From Thermoleophilaceae bacterium (lineage in GTDB: Bacteria > Actinomycetota > Thermoleophilia > Solirubrobacterales > Thermoleophilaceae): a DNA stretch of 40,644 nucleotides. Positions within the stretch are counted from its first letter, which is position 1. Every line of letters begins with the position of its first letter. Made by a program: the position numbers and the translations under genes. Below, in pieces: positions 22,650 to 29,813 of the stretch. A model generated the notes under the pieces. It worked only from the letters and a program-made list of their open reading frames with translations, was not told where the DNA came from and did not search any database. The stretch covers positions 1 to 40,644 of the forward strand of contig JAICJV010000019.1 in NCBI GenBank assembly GCA_025928265.1. Direction: 5' to 3'.

Positions 22650-23044
22650 GGAAAGCCACTGCGCGCCGCGACAACGGCAGCTACCGCCACACCGTTTCCG
22701 TACGCAGCCACGAGGTGACCGTCGACGAACCCGAGGATCAGGGCGGCGCGGACACCGGTCCCGATCCCCAGGAGATGCTTGCGGTGAGCCTGGCGTCGTG
22801 CGTGGCAATCACCGTCGAGATGTACGCGAAGCGCAAGGGCTGGAACATCGGCGACGTGGAGTGCGAGGTCGAGTACGAACCCGCGCAGCGCGGCTCGCCG
22901 ACCAAGTTCAACCTGATCCTTCGCCTCCCCAAGGAGCTGCCCGAGGACCAGCGCGACCGCCTGATGCAGATCGCCGCCAAGTGCCCGGTGCACCGGACGC
23001 TCGAGGGCGAGGTCATGTTCGAGGAGACGCTCGAGCTCAGCTGA
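22646..23044 (+). CDS. OsmC family peroxiredoxin-like protein
   Basis: A 132-residue OsmC/Ohr-superfamily protein. The conserved cysteines are Cys52 (SLASCVAITVEMYAKRKG) and Cys113 (AAKCPVHRTLEG), the pair that reduces organic hydroperoxides. The preceding TGPDPQEML matches the conserved GP-x-P-x-E-L/M. The start ATG 22646 overlaps the adenosyltransferase stop (ATGA), so it is co-translated. The tail overlaps the convergent nicotinamidase by 8 bp. The partner thiol reductant is unknown. Confidence 0.92.
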   Translation: MRKATARRDNGSYRHTVSVRSHEVTVDEPEDQGGADTGPDPQEMLAVSLASCVAITVEMYAKRKGWNIGDVECEVEYEPAQRGSPTKFNLILRLPKELPEDQRDRLMQIAAKCPVHRTLEGEVMFEETLELS

Positions 23045-23576
23045 CGTGTGCCCCGGCAGCGCGCATCTCGTCGATCGCGCGGTCACCGTCACCGGGTTGC
23101 ACCTCGACCGCACGGATCGCGCTGCTGTCGACGTCCACGTCGAAGCCGAGGCGCCGCGCGTCGAGCACGGTGTTCTTCACGCAGTAGTCGGTTGCCAGCC
23201 CGACCACGGTGATCCTGTCGATCCTGCGCTCGCGCAGCACGCCCTCGAGCGTTGTCGCCTGGAAGCCGGAGTAACCCTCGGTGTCGCGCGGCTGCCCCTT
23301 GTCGACGATCACATCGACGTGCGACTGATCGAGCCCCGGAAACAGCTCGGCGCCCGGCGTCTCCTGCACGCAATGGACCGGCCAGATCCCACCCTGCTCC
23401 GTGAACGAGCGGTGGTCCGGCGGATGCCAGTCGCGCGTGGCGACGACCACGTCGAAGCGGTCGTCGGCGGCCAGCTCGTTCACACGGTCGGTGATCTCAT
23501 CCCCCTCGGGGACGCCGAGCGCGCCGCCGGGGGTGAAGTCGTTCTGGAAGTCGACGATCACGAGGGCCTCGGGCAT
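23037..23576 (-). CDS. pncA: Nicotinamidase
   Basis: A 179-residue isochorismatase-fold amidase converting nicotinamide to nicotinate in NAD salvage. The catalytic triad is complete: Asp9 (VDFQNDF), Lys93 (VDKGQ) and Cys132 (ATDYCVKNT). The metal ligands are Asp49, His51 and His55 (RDWHPPDH). The cis-peptide region VVGLATDYCV is typical of PncA. The start is ATG 23574-23576. TATTAT (23585-23590, minus strand) lies 8 bases upstream, so the message is probably leaderless. An in-frame start at 23609 would run into the divergent Nudix gene. Confidence 0.94.
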   Translation of the reverse strand: MPEALVIVDFQNDFTPGGALGVPEGDEITDRVNELAADDRFDVVVATRDWHPPDHRSFTEQGGIWPVHCVQETPGAELFPGLDQSHVDVIVDKGQPRDTEGYSGFQATTLEGVLRERRIDRITVVGLATDYCVKNTVLDARRLGFDVDVDSSAIRAVEVQPGDGDRAIDEMRAAGAHVS

Positions 23577-23583
23577 GGCGATC

Positions 23584-23590
23584 GATAATA
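23584..23590. promoter_or_regulatory. Shared -10 element for two divergent genes
   Basis: GATAATA is the only A/T-rich word in the 19 bp between the two ATGs. Read rightward, GATAAT (23584-23589) is 6 bases from the Nudix ATG. Read leftward, TATTAT is 8 bases from the pncA ATG. Each would give a start of transcription at or next to its start codon. Confidence 0.55.
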
Positions 23591-23595
23591 GGCCG

Positions 23596-24156
23596 ATGGT
23601 GGACCGCATCCCGGAGCTGCTGCTGACGCCTCAGGAGGCGGCAGCGCTCGACGCACCCGGGACCAAGGACGCGGCCGTTCTGGTGCCGCTGTACGTCGCC
23701 GATGGCGCGCTGCACTGCGTCTTCACCAAACGCCGCCAGGACATGAAGCGCCACGCCGGCGAGATCTCGTTCCCGGGCGGCCGCCAGGAGGAGCCCGACG
23801 AGGACCTCCGCTTCACCGCGCTGCGCGAGGCCGAGGAGGAGATCGGCCTGCCCACGTTCGACGTCGAGCTGATCGGCGCGCTCCCGCCGGTCGGCACGTT
23901 CGTGACCAACTACAAGATCCACCCGTTCGTCGGGTTGATCGAGCCGGGCAAGACGTGGGAGCTTCAGCCGACCGAGGTCGAGGTGGTGCTGGAGTTCGCG
24001 CTGCGCGACCTCGTCGCGGGGCACGAGATGAAGCGGCTGATCCGCCGCGGCGTGCCGATCAGGACGCCGACCTACACGGTGGATGGCAACATGATCTGGG
24101 GTGCGACTGCCCGGATCGTTCAGGACCTGCTTGAGCGTCTGGCTCCTGTGATCTGA
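23596..24156 (+). CDS. Nudix hydrolase, CoA diphosphatase type
   Basis: A 186-residue Nudix enzyme. The Nudix box is GGRQEEPDEDLRFTALREAEEEIGL (about residues 56-80) with all key Glu residues. It is preceded by TKRRQDMKRHAGEISFPGG, the NuCoA-type motif of enzymes that split coenzyme A into 3',5'-ADP and phosphopantetheine. The C-terminal helix region with YTVDGNMIWGATARIV is also typical. It starts 19 bp from the divergent pncA gene. The link between CoA turnover and NAD salvage is suggestive only. It ends near the sulfurtransferase terminator. Confidence 0.9.
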   Translation: MVDRIPELLLTPQEAAALDAPGTKDAAVLVPLYVADGALHCVFTKRRQDMKRHAGEISFPGGRQEEPDEDLRFTALREAEEEIGLPTFDVELIGALPPVGTFVTNYKIHPFVGLIEPGKTWELQPTEVEVVLEFALRDLVAGHEMKRLIRRGVPIRTPTYTVDGNMIWGATARIVQDLLERLAPVI

Positions 24157-24373
24157 GGATCGCCGCCTGCCACTTGCCGGGCAGATCCTCGAACTCATCG
24201 CACTCGGCGAGCAACTGTTCGAGCTCCGCGCGATCCGCCGCGGAGAGCTGAGAAAGCAAACGGCCGCCGGTGTTAGCGGCGGCCGTCAGCCCTCCCCCAG
24301 AAGATGAAGTGAAATGTTCGGTTCCGCCGGCCTGCTGTGCAGGGCGCGAACCTCGCGTCAGCGGAACCTCCAT
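24059..24373 (-). CDS. Possible small protein (weak)
   Basis: A minus-strand frame with a protein-like section, LSAADRAELEQLLAECDEFE then DLPGKWQAAIL, which is acidic and helical and has good third-position GC. Against it: the start part crosses a strong terminator-like hairpin at 24260-24286, the tail overlaps the Nudix gene antisense by 98 bp, and no good ribosome site is visible. A shorter start at TTG 24257-24259 would avoid the hairpin. Function unknown. Confidence 0.25.
   Translation of the reverse strand: MEVPLTRGSRPAQQAGGTEHFTSSSGGGLTAAANTGGRLLSQLSAADRAELEQLLAECDEFEDLPGKWQAAILRSQEPDAQAGPERSGQSHPRSCCHPPCRSAS
24260..24286 (-). terminator. Intrinsic terminator of the sulfurtransferase gene
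   Basis: ACGGCCGCCG (24260-24269) and CGGCGGCCGT (24277-24286) form a perfect 10 bp stem with a 7-base loop. Read on the minus strand the stem is followed by TTTGCTTTCTC, a T-rich tail. It lies about 100 bp after the sulfurtransferase stop and 104 bp after the convergent Nudix stop, so it may stop both transcripts. Confidence 0.75.
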
Positions 24374-24387
24374 ATCACGGGGCCAGC

Positions 24388-25233
24388 CTACACGTCTTTC
24401 TCGATCGGGACATTGACGAGGTTGCCCCACTCGGTCCATGACCCGTCGTAGTTCTTCACGTCCTGCTGACCGAGCAGCTCGTGCAGCACGAACCACGTGT
24501 GCGCCGAGCGCTCGCCGATGCGGCAGTAGGCGATGATCGCCTCGTCGCCGTTCACGACGCCCTTGCTCGTGTAGAGCTCGCGCAGCTCGTCGGCCGACTT
24601 GAAGGTGCCGTCCTCCTTTACCGCCTGCGCCCACGGCACCGACGCGGCGCCGGGAATGTGGCCGCCGCGCTGCGCGCCCTCCTGCTCGTAGCCGGCCATC
24701 GAGATGAGCTCGCCGGAGTACTCGGCGGGCGAGCGCACGTCCACGAGGCTCGTGCTCGAGTCGAGCTTCGAGATGACCTCGTCGCGCACCGCGCGGATCG
24801 AGTCGTCGCCGTCCTGCGCCTTGAACGTGGCCGACTCGAACTGGGGCACCTCGGTAGACGTCGGGCGCCCTTCCGAGATCCACTTCTCGCGCGGTCCGTT
24901 CATGAGCTTCACGTTGTCGTGGCCGTAGTACTTCAGGTACCAGTAGGTGTATGCGGCGAACCAGTTGTTGCGGTCGCCGTAGAGCACGATCACGTGGTCG
25001 TTCGAGATGCCGCGGCTGCCGAACAGCCGGCCGAAGGCGTCCGGATCGAGAAAGTCGCGCTTGACCGGGTCCTGGAGGTCCGTCTTCCAGTCGAACCCGA
25101 TGGCGCCGGGGATGTGGGCCTCCGCGTAGAGGGCGGGGTTCTCGTCGACCTCGACGATGCGGATCGTGTCGTCGTTCAGGTGCTCCTGCACCCAGTCCGT
25201 CTCGACCAGTACGTCCTTTGCGTAGTCCGCCAT
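24388..25233 (-). CDS. Thiosulfate / 3-mercaptopyruvate sulfurtransferase
   Basis: A 281-residue two-domain rhodanese. The N-terminal domain (about 1-140: VLVETDWVQEHLND, AHIPGAIGFDW, VIVLYGDRNNWFAAYTYWYL) lacks the Cys, as usual. The C-terminal domain has SLVDVRSPAEYSGE, GGHIPGAASVPWAQ and the active-site loop YCRIGERS with Cys237. The CRIGERS loop is typical of actinobacterial CysA-type thiosulfate sulfurtransferases. The start is ATG 25231-25233 with GGAGGTG placed about nine bases before it. A GTG at 25245 would leave no spacing. A terminator follows at 24260-24286. Confidence 0.92.
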   Translation of the reverse strand: MADYAKDVLVETDWVQEHLNDDTIRIVEVDENPALYAEAHIPGAIGFDWKTDLQDPVKRDFLDPDAFGRLFGSRGISNDHVIVLYGDRNNWFAAYTYWYLKYYGHDNVKLMNGPREKWISEGRPTSTEVPQFESATFKAQDGDDSIRAVRDEVISKLDSSTSLVDVRSPAEYSGELISMAGYEQEGAQRGGHIPGAASVPWAQAVKEDGTFKSADELRELYTSKGVVNGDEAIIAYCRIGERSAHTWFVLHELLGQQDVKNYDGSWTEWGNLVNVPIEKDV

Positions 25234-25277
25234 ATGGCGAATCACCTCCGTCTAAAAGTCTGAAATTCGTGCGGGAT

Positions 25278-25742
25278 TCAGGTTATTCCTAGCAGACGCA
25301 GGGCGGCAGCCTTCGCGTCGCGGAGCCAACGCTCGTGATCCGAGGGGTCGGTGTCAAGGATCTCGAGCGGCATCTCGTAGGTGGCGACCGCGCACTGCAC
25401 GGCGAACACGCCGTCCTCGCGCTCGACTCCCCCGGTCTCGTAGACGAGGCCGCGCGCGGGAGTGTCGACGATGAACTCGAGCATCGACTCGAGCCGTGAC
25501 CCGTGAACGGGCCCCTCGGTGGTCCCCATGAGCCAGAGAACGCCCGAAGCGCCGTCGAGGTGGGGCATCAGCGTGGCGAGCCGGTTCGGGTCGGCGACGA
25601 CGGCCTCCGCTCCCGCAGCCTCGATCTCCGGCAGCCGCGCGGGATCGCGCGTCGTGCCGCGGACCGGATGACCCGCCGCGATCAACTCGCGCGCGAGCGA
25701 CTGGCCACGGCAACCGCAGCCGACGACCAGGAAGCGCGCCAC
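25278..25742 (-). CDS. Short NAD(P)-binding Rossmann protein
   Basis: A 154-residue protein beginning ARFLVVGCGCRGQSLARELI, a G-x-G-x-x-G dinucleotide fold, with later GTTRDPARLPEIEAAGAEAVVAD as in NmrA/SDR-like epimerases. It is about half the usual length of those enzymes and has no Tyr-x-x-x-Lys catalytic pair, so it is probably a binding or sensor protein. GTG 25740-25742 overlaps the stop of the MFS gene by one base, indicating an operon. Confidence 0.75.
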   Translation of the reverse strand: MARFLVVGCGCRGQSLARELIAAGHPVRGTTRDPARLPEIEAAGAEAVVADPNRLATLMPHLDGASGVLWLMGTTEGPVHGSRLESMLEFIVDTPARGLVYETGGVEREDGVFAVQCAVATYEMPLEILDTDPSDHERWLRDAKAAALRLLGIT

Positions 25743-26941
25743 TAGATACGCGCCTCGGCGTAGGTCTCGTGCAGCGTGTGCCGTCGCATGAACGTGATGA
25801 TCGCGCCGGCAGTGGGAACTGCCGCGCCGACGATCATCGCCGCGCGCCATCCGGATGCGTCGATGACCACGCCCGCAACGGCGTTCCCGACCGCGAGCCC
25901 GAGCACGGTCGCCGTGACCACCCAGGTGAACGCCTCCGTGATCGACGCCTGCGGCGCGATCCGCTGGAGCACGTGATTCTCCGCCACCGCCAGCGGCGCC
26001 AGCACCGCGCCGCTCACCGTGATGATCACCGCCATCGACGCCACGGAGCCCGCGGCGGCGATCAGCGCGAATGTGACGGGGAACGCGCCGAGCAGGACGA
26101 GGTACGCCGGCACGAGGCCGCCGAAGCGCTCGCCCTGCGACCCGTACCAGAGCCCGCCGACCGCGCTGCCGGCGGCCTGGAGGGCGAGCAGCACCGCGGG
26201 CAGGCTCTCGGATCCGTGCGCGGCGCCGAACGCCGGCAGCGACACCTCCATCGCGCCGATGGCGAAGCCGAACGGGAGCATCGCGATCGCGAGGGTACGG
26301 ACGCCAGGTGACGCGAACGCACCGAGCGCGCCGGTGGGGGCGCCGCCCGGCTGCCAGCGGCGCGACGGCTCGAGCGATGCGAACCAGAGCGCGCCCACGA
26401 GCATGAACCCCGCGCTCACGGCGACGGCCGCGGCGGTCGAGAAGACCGCCACGACGACCGCGGTGATCGTCGGCCCGACGATGAAGACGATCTCGACCAT
26501 GATCGCGTCGAGCGCGTACGCGGCGGTGAGCAGGTCGTCGTCGCCCACCACACCCTTCCACAGCGGCCGCAGCGCCACCGACACCGGCGGCAGGGCCGCG
26601 CCCGCCAGAGCGGCCAGCATGCCGAGCACCACGGCAGGCTCGCCGGCGACGCCGAGCGCCACGAGGCTGACCAGCGCCGTCACGTGGACGAACGTGGCCG
26701 GAACCAGCACGCGCGGCTGGCCGAGCCGGTCGATCAGGCGTCCGAGCACCGGGGCCGCGAATGCGTTGGCGAGCGCGAACGCTCCGGCCACGGCGCCCGC
26801 GGCCGAATACGAGCCGGTGTGCTCGCGCAGGAACAGGACCAGCGCGAGAGCGAGCACGCCGATCGGCATGCGCGCCAGAATGCTCGAGAGCACGAGCGGC
26901 AGCACGTGGGGCCTGGTGAGCACGCGGAGGTAGCGATTCAC
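25742..26941 (-). CDS. MFS transporter (12 helices)
   Basis: A 399-residue permease with about 12 hydrophobic helices. It starts VNRYLRVLTRPHVLPLVLSS, has the motif A variant APVLGRLIDRLGQPRVLV between helices 2 and 3, and a central loop with SLEPSRRWQPGG. It resembles bacterial permeases of the 12-helix YfnC/Bcr-like kind. Substrate unknown. Start GTG 26939-26941 is chosen because an in-frame ATG at 27016 would overlap the divergent gene. It is 23 bp from that gene's ATG and is followed in the operon by the Rossmann protein. Confidence 0.87.
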   Translation of the reverse strand: MNRYLRVLTRPHVLPLVLSSILARMPIGVLALALVLFLREHTGSYSAAGAVAGAFALANAFAAPVLGRLIDRLGQPRVLVPATFVHVTALVSLVALGVAGEPAVVLGMLAALAGAALPPVSVALRPLWKGVVGDDDLLTAAYALDAIMVEIVFIVGPTITAVVVAVFSTAAAVAVSAGFMLVGALWFASLEPSRRWQPGGAPTGALGAFASPGVRTLAIAMLPFGFAIGAMEVSLPAFGAAHGSESLPAVLLALQAAGSAVGGLWYGSQGERFGGLVPAYLVLLGAFPVTFALIAAAGSVASMAVIITVSGAVLAPLAVAENHVLQRIAPQASITEAFTWVVTATVLGLAVGNAVAGVVIDASGWRAAMIVGAAVPTAGAIITFMRRHTLHETYAEARI

Positions 26942-26964
26942 GCGGGCTACGATGGCAGGCCGGG

Positions 26965-29283
26965 ATGGCCACGGCGCTCGAGACCAACGTCGTTCTGCGC
27001 GACGGGTCCACCGCACGCGTCCGCGCCGTGCAGCCGAGCGACGCCCGCGCGCTGCGCGACTTCCTGGCGGAGCTGTCGGAGGAGTCGCGCCGGCTGCGCT
27101 ACTTCTCGGGCGGCGTGAACGTCGAGCGTGCGGCCCACCACGCGGTAGACGTGGACGGCGACGAGCGCTTCGGCGTGGTGGCGCTGCAGGCCGGCCGCGT
27201 GATCGCGCATGCCGAGTACGCGCGCTTCGGCGACGAGGGCTGGGCCGAGGCGTCCTTCATGGTCGCCGACCGGTTCCAGGGCCAGGGACTCGCCACCACG
27301 ATGCTGGCGCACCTCGCCGGCGTCGCCGAGTCGGCGGGCGTGCACTTCTTCCAGGCCGAGGTGCTGGCGGAGAACCACCGCATGGTCGGCGTCTTTCGCG
27401 ACAGCGGGTTCGCCGTGCGCACGCGCTCGGAGCCTGGCGAGATCATCGTCGAGTTCCCCACGACGCTGTCGCCCGGCGCGGTCGAGCGCTTCGAGCTGCG
27501 CGAGCGCCACGCGGCGGTCGCCGCGCTGCGCAGCGTGCTGGCGCCGGCGTCGGTCGCGGTGATCGGCGCGTCGACCGAGGCCGGCGCGGCGATCTTGCGC
27601 AACCTCGTCGCCGAGGGCTTCAAAGGGCCCGTCTATCAAGGGCTCAGCGAGGCGCCGGGGCCGGTCGAGCTCGCCGTGATCACCGTCGAGGCCGACATGG
27701 TGCTGGACGCCGCACGCGCCTGTGCCGGCGCGGGCGTGCGCGCACTCGTGGTCACGTCGGCGGGCTTCGCGGAAGCGCCCGGCGACGGCCCGGAGCGCCA
27801 GCTCGAGCTTCTGCGCATCTGCCGCGAGGCGGGCATGCGGCTCGTCGGGCCGAACTGCCAGGGAGTGCTGAACACCGCCCCCGACGTTCGGCTCGATGCC
27901 AGCTTCGCGAAGGCGTTGCCGCGACCTGGCGAGGTTGGCTTCATGTCGCAGAGCGGGGCGCTCGCGCTGGCGGCGATCGAGTACGGGCTCGGGATCTCCT
28001 CCATGGTGTCCGCCGGCAACAAGGGCGACATCTCGGGCAACGACCTCATCCAGTACTGGGAGGAGGATCCCGGGACGCGTGTGATGCTGCTCTACCTCGA
28101 GTCGTTCGGCAACCCGCGGAAGTTCGCGCGCATCGCGCGCCGCGCCGCACGCAGCAAGCCGATCCTCGCCGTGAAGAGCGGCCGCCGGGGCGCGGGCACG
28201 CACGCTGCCACGTCGAGCACGGCTGCGCTGCTCGCGGCGTCCGACCTGACCGTGGACGCGCTGTTCCACCAGGCCGGGGTGATCCGCGCCGACACGCTCA
28301 CGGAGCTGCTCGACGTCGCGCACCTGCTGGAGTCGCAGGAGGCGCCGCACGGCCCGCGGGTCGCGATCGTGACCAACACGAGCGGCCCGGCGGCGCTCTG
28401 CGCCGACGCCTGCGCCGCCGCGGGGCTCGAGGTCGCCGAGGTCCGGAGGCTCGACCCGGCCACTCCGCGCGACTACTCGCAGGCCCTGCGCGCGATCGCG
28501 GACTCGGGCGACGCCGACGCGCTCGTCGCGATCTTCATCCCGCCGGCCGTGGGCGACCCGGGCGACGTGGCCGGGGCGATCGCGGAGGCCTCGGGCAGCG
28601 TCCCGCTGCTCGCCGTCCTGATGTCGCAGGTGAACGCTCCGCCGACACTCGAACGCGACGGCAAGCACGTGCCGGTGTACGCATTCCCGGAGAACGCGGC
28701 GGCGGCGCTCGGACATGCGGTGCGCTACCGGCGCTGGTGCGCGCGCGACCCGGGCCGAAAGGTCGCGTTCGAGGACGTGGACGGCGACGAGGCCGCCGGC
28801 GTCATCGCGGCGGCGCTGCGCGACGGGCCCGGCTGGCTCGACGACGCGGCGGTTGCACGCCTGCTCGCCTGCTACGGCCTCCGGATGAACCCGGGCGGCA
28901 GTGGCGTCGAGATGATCGTGGGTGTGGTCACCGATCCGCTGTTCGGCCCGGTCGTCGCGTGCGGTGGCGGTGGCACGACCGCCGAGCTGATCGGCGACGC
29001 CGCCGTGCGCATCACTCCGCTGACCGACTCCGACGCGCACGAGATGGTGCGCTCGCTTCAGACCTTCCCGCTGCTCGAGGGCTACCGCGGCGCGCCGCGC
29101 GCCGCCGTCGCCGCGCTCGAGGACGCGATCCTGCGCGTGGCCGCGATGGTCGAGGGGCACCCCGAGATCGCCGAGCTCGACCTGAACCCGGCGGTCGTGG
29201 GGGCCGACGGGCTTACCGTAGGCCGCGCGCGCGTGCGGGTTCAGCCCCCGCCGCCACGGCGACTGTGGCCGTCCGTCGACTGA
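26965..29283 (+). CDS. Pat-like protein: N-terminal GNAT fused to degenerate NDP-forming acyl-CoA synthetase
   Basis: A 772-residue fusion. Residues ~8-170 are a GNAT domain (DRFQGQGLATTML is motif A). Then come a CoA-binding domain (ALRSVLAPASVAVIGAS, RLVGPNCQGVLNT) and a succinyl-CoA-ligase-like domain (PGEVGFMSQSGALALAA, VSAGNKGDISGNDLIQYWEED). The C-terminal part has only the second half of an ATP-grasp domain (VEMIVGVVTDPLFGPVVACG, AELDLNPAVV). The first half, about 90-100 residues with the ATP-binding Lys, is absent after YGLRMNPGGS (residue ~641). The phospho-His of the family (SHT) is Ser418 here (ATSSTAAL). So acyl-CoA synthesis is unlikely. A role as lysine acetyltransferase with an acyl-CoA/nucleotide sensor domain, as known for Pat proteins, is more plausible. 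Confidence 0.88.
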   Translation: MATALETNVVLRDGSTARVRAVQPSDARALRDFLAELSEESRRLRYFSGGVNVERAAHHAVDVDGDERFGVVALQAGRVIAHAEYARFGDEGWAEASFMVADRFQGQGLATTMLAHLAGVAESAGVHFFQAEVLAENHRMVGVFRDSGFAVRTRSEPGEIIVEFPTTLSPGAVERFELRERHAAVAALRSVLAPASVAVIGASTEAGAAILRNLVAEGFKGPVYQGLSEAPGPVELAVITVEADMVLDAARACAGAGVRALVVTSAGFAEAPGDGPERQLELLRICREAGMRLVGPNCQGVLNTAPDVRLDASFAKALPRPGEVGFMSQSGALALAAIEYGLGISSMVSAGNKGDISGNDLIQYWEEDPGTRVMLLYLESFGNPRKFARIARRAARSKPILAVKSGRRGAGTHAATSSTAALLAASDLTVDALFHQAGVIRADTLTELLDVAHLLESQEAPHGPRVAIVTNTSGPAALCADACAAAGLEVAEVRRLDPATPRDYSQALRAIADSGDADALVAIFIPPAVGDPGDVAGAIAEASGSVPLLAVLMSQVNAPPTLERDGKHVPVYAFPENAAAALGHAVRYRRWCARDPGRKVAFEDVDGDEAAGVIAAALRDGPGWLDDAAVARLLACYGLRMNPGGSGVEMIVGVVTDPLFGPVVACGGGGTTAELIGDAAVRITPLTDSDAHEMVRSLQTFPLLEGYRGAPRAAVAALEDAILRVAAMVEGHPEIAELDLNPAVVGADGLTVGRARVRVQPPPPRRLWPSVD

Positions 29284-29746
29284 AGCGCCTGCGGCGTGCG
29301 GCCGCGATCTCGTCCATCACATGGCGGACGCGATCCTCGTCCTCGATCGCAGCGAGCTTCACGATCAGCGCCTCCTCGCGCCAGAAGTGCGACGACAGCA
29401 ACGTGTAGAGCGCGTACAGGCTCTCCTGCAGCGCGCCCACGTCTTCGGCGTCGGCTTCCGCAAGTCTTCCGAGCAGCTCGCGCACCGCATTGCGGTCGCG
29501 CACCACCGACTCGCTGTCGTCGCGCTCGTGCAGAAGGCGTGCCGCTGCCGGATAGAGCAGGCGCGCCTCCGTCATCGTGTGCGGCAGCAGCATCTCCGCG
29601 AGGAACGACGTGATGCGCTCCACCACGTCGATGCGCTCGGAGATGTCGAGCGCCGGCAATTCGTGGGCGGCTACGAGGAAGTGCTCCACGTGCTGCCTGA
29701 GCTCCTCCTCTTGGTCGAGCGCCGGCTTTGTGACCCGGATGCTCAT
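29213..29746 (-). CDS. Hemerythrin-like (HHE) domain protein
   Basis: A 177-residue helical protein with the HHE cation-binding pattern: LRQHVEHFLVAAHELPAL (His pair), EMLLPHTMTEARLLYPAA and YTLLSSHFWREEALIVKL, the helices that carry the His/Glu iron ligands. It may bind a di-iron centre for oxygen, nitric oxide or stress sensing. ATG 29744-29746 has TGGAGGTG nine bases upstream, better than an in-frame start at 29959. The tail overlaps the GNAT/ACS gene by 71 bp, tail to tail. Confidence 0.82.
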   Translation of the reverse strand: MSIRVTKPALDQEEELRQHVEHFLVAAHELPALDISERIDVVERITSFLAEMLLPHTMTEARLLYPAAARLLHERDDSESVVRDRNAVRELLGRLAEADAEDVGALQESLYALYTLLSSHFWREEALIVKLAAIEDEDRVRHVMDEIAAARRRRFSRRTATVAVAAGAEPARARGLR

Positions 29747-29813
29747 GGGGTACACCTCCAGAAGGGCCAGGGACTTTACGCCCCTGTGCAAGCGCCCGGT
29801 AGGGTCCGCAGCC

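Noticed and set aside
26947-29160. A 737-residue open frame antisense to the GNAT/synthetase fusion
   Set aside because: Arg/His-rich, low-complexity translation typical of the strand opposite a GC-rich gene. The plus-strand gene has clear domains.
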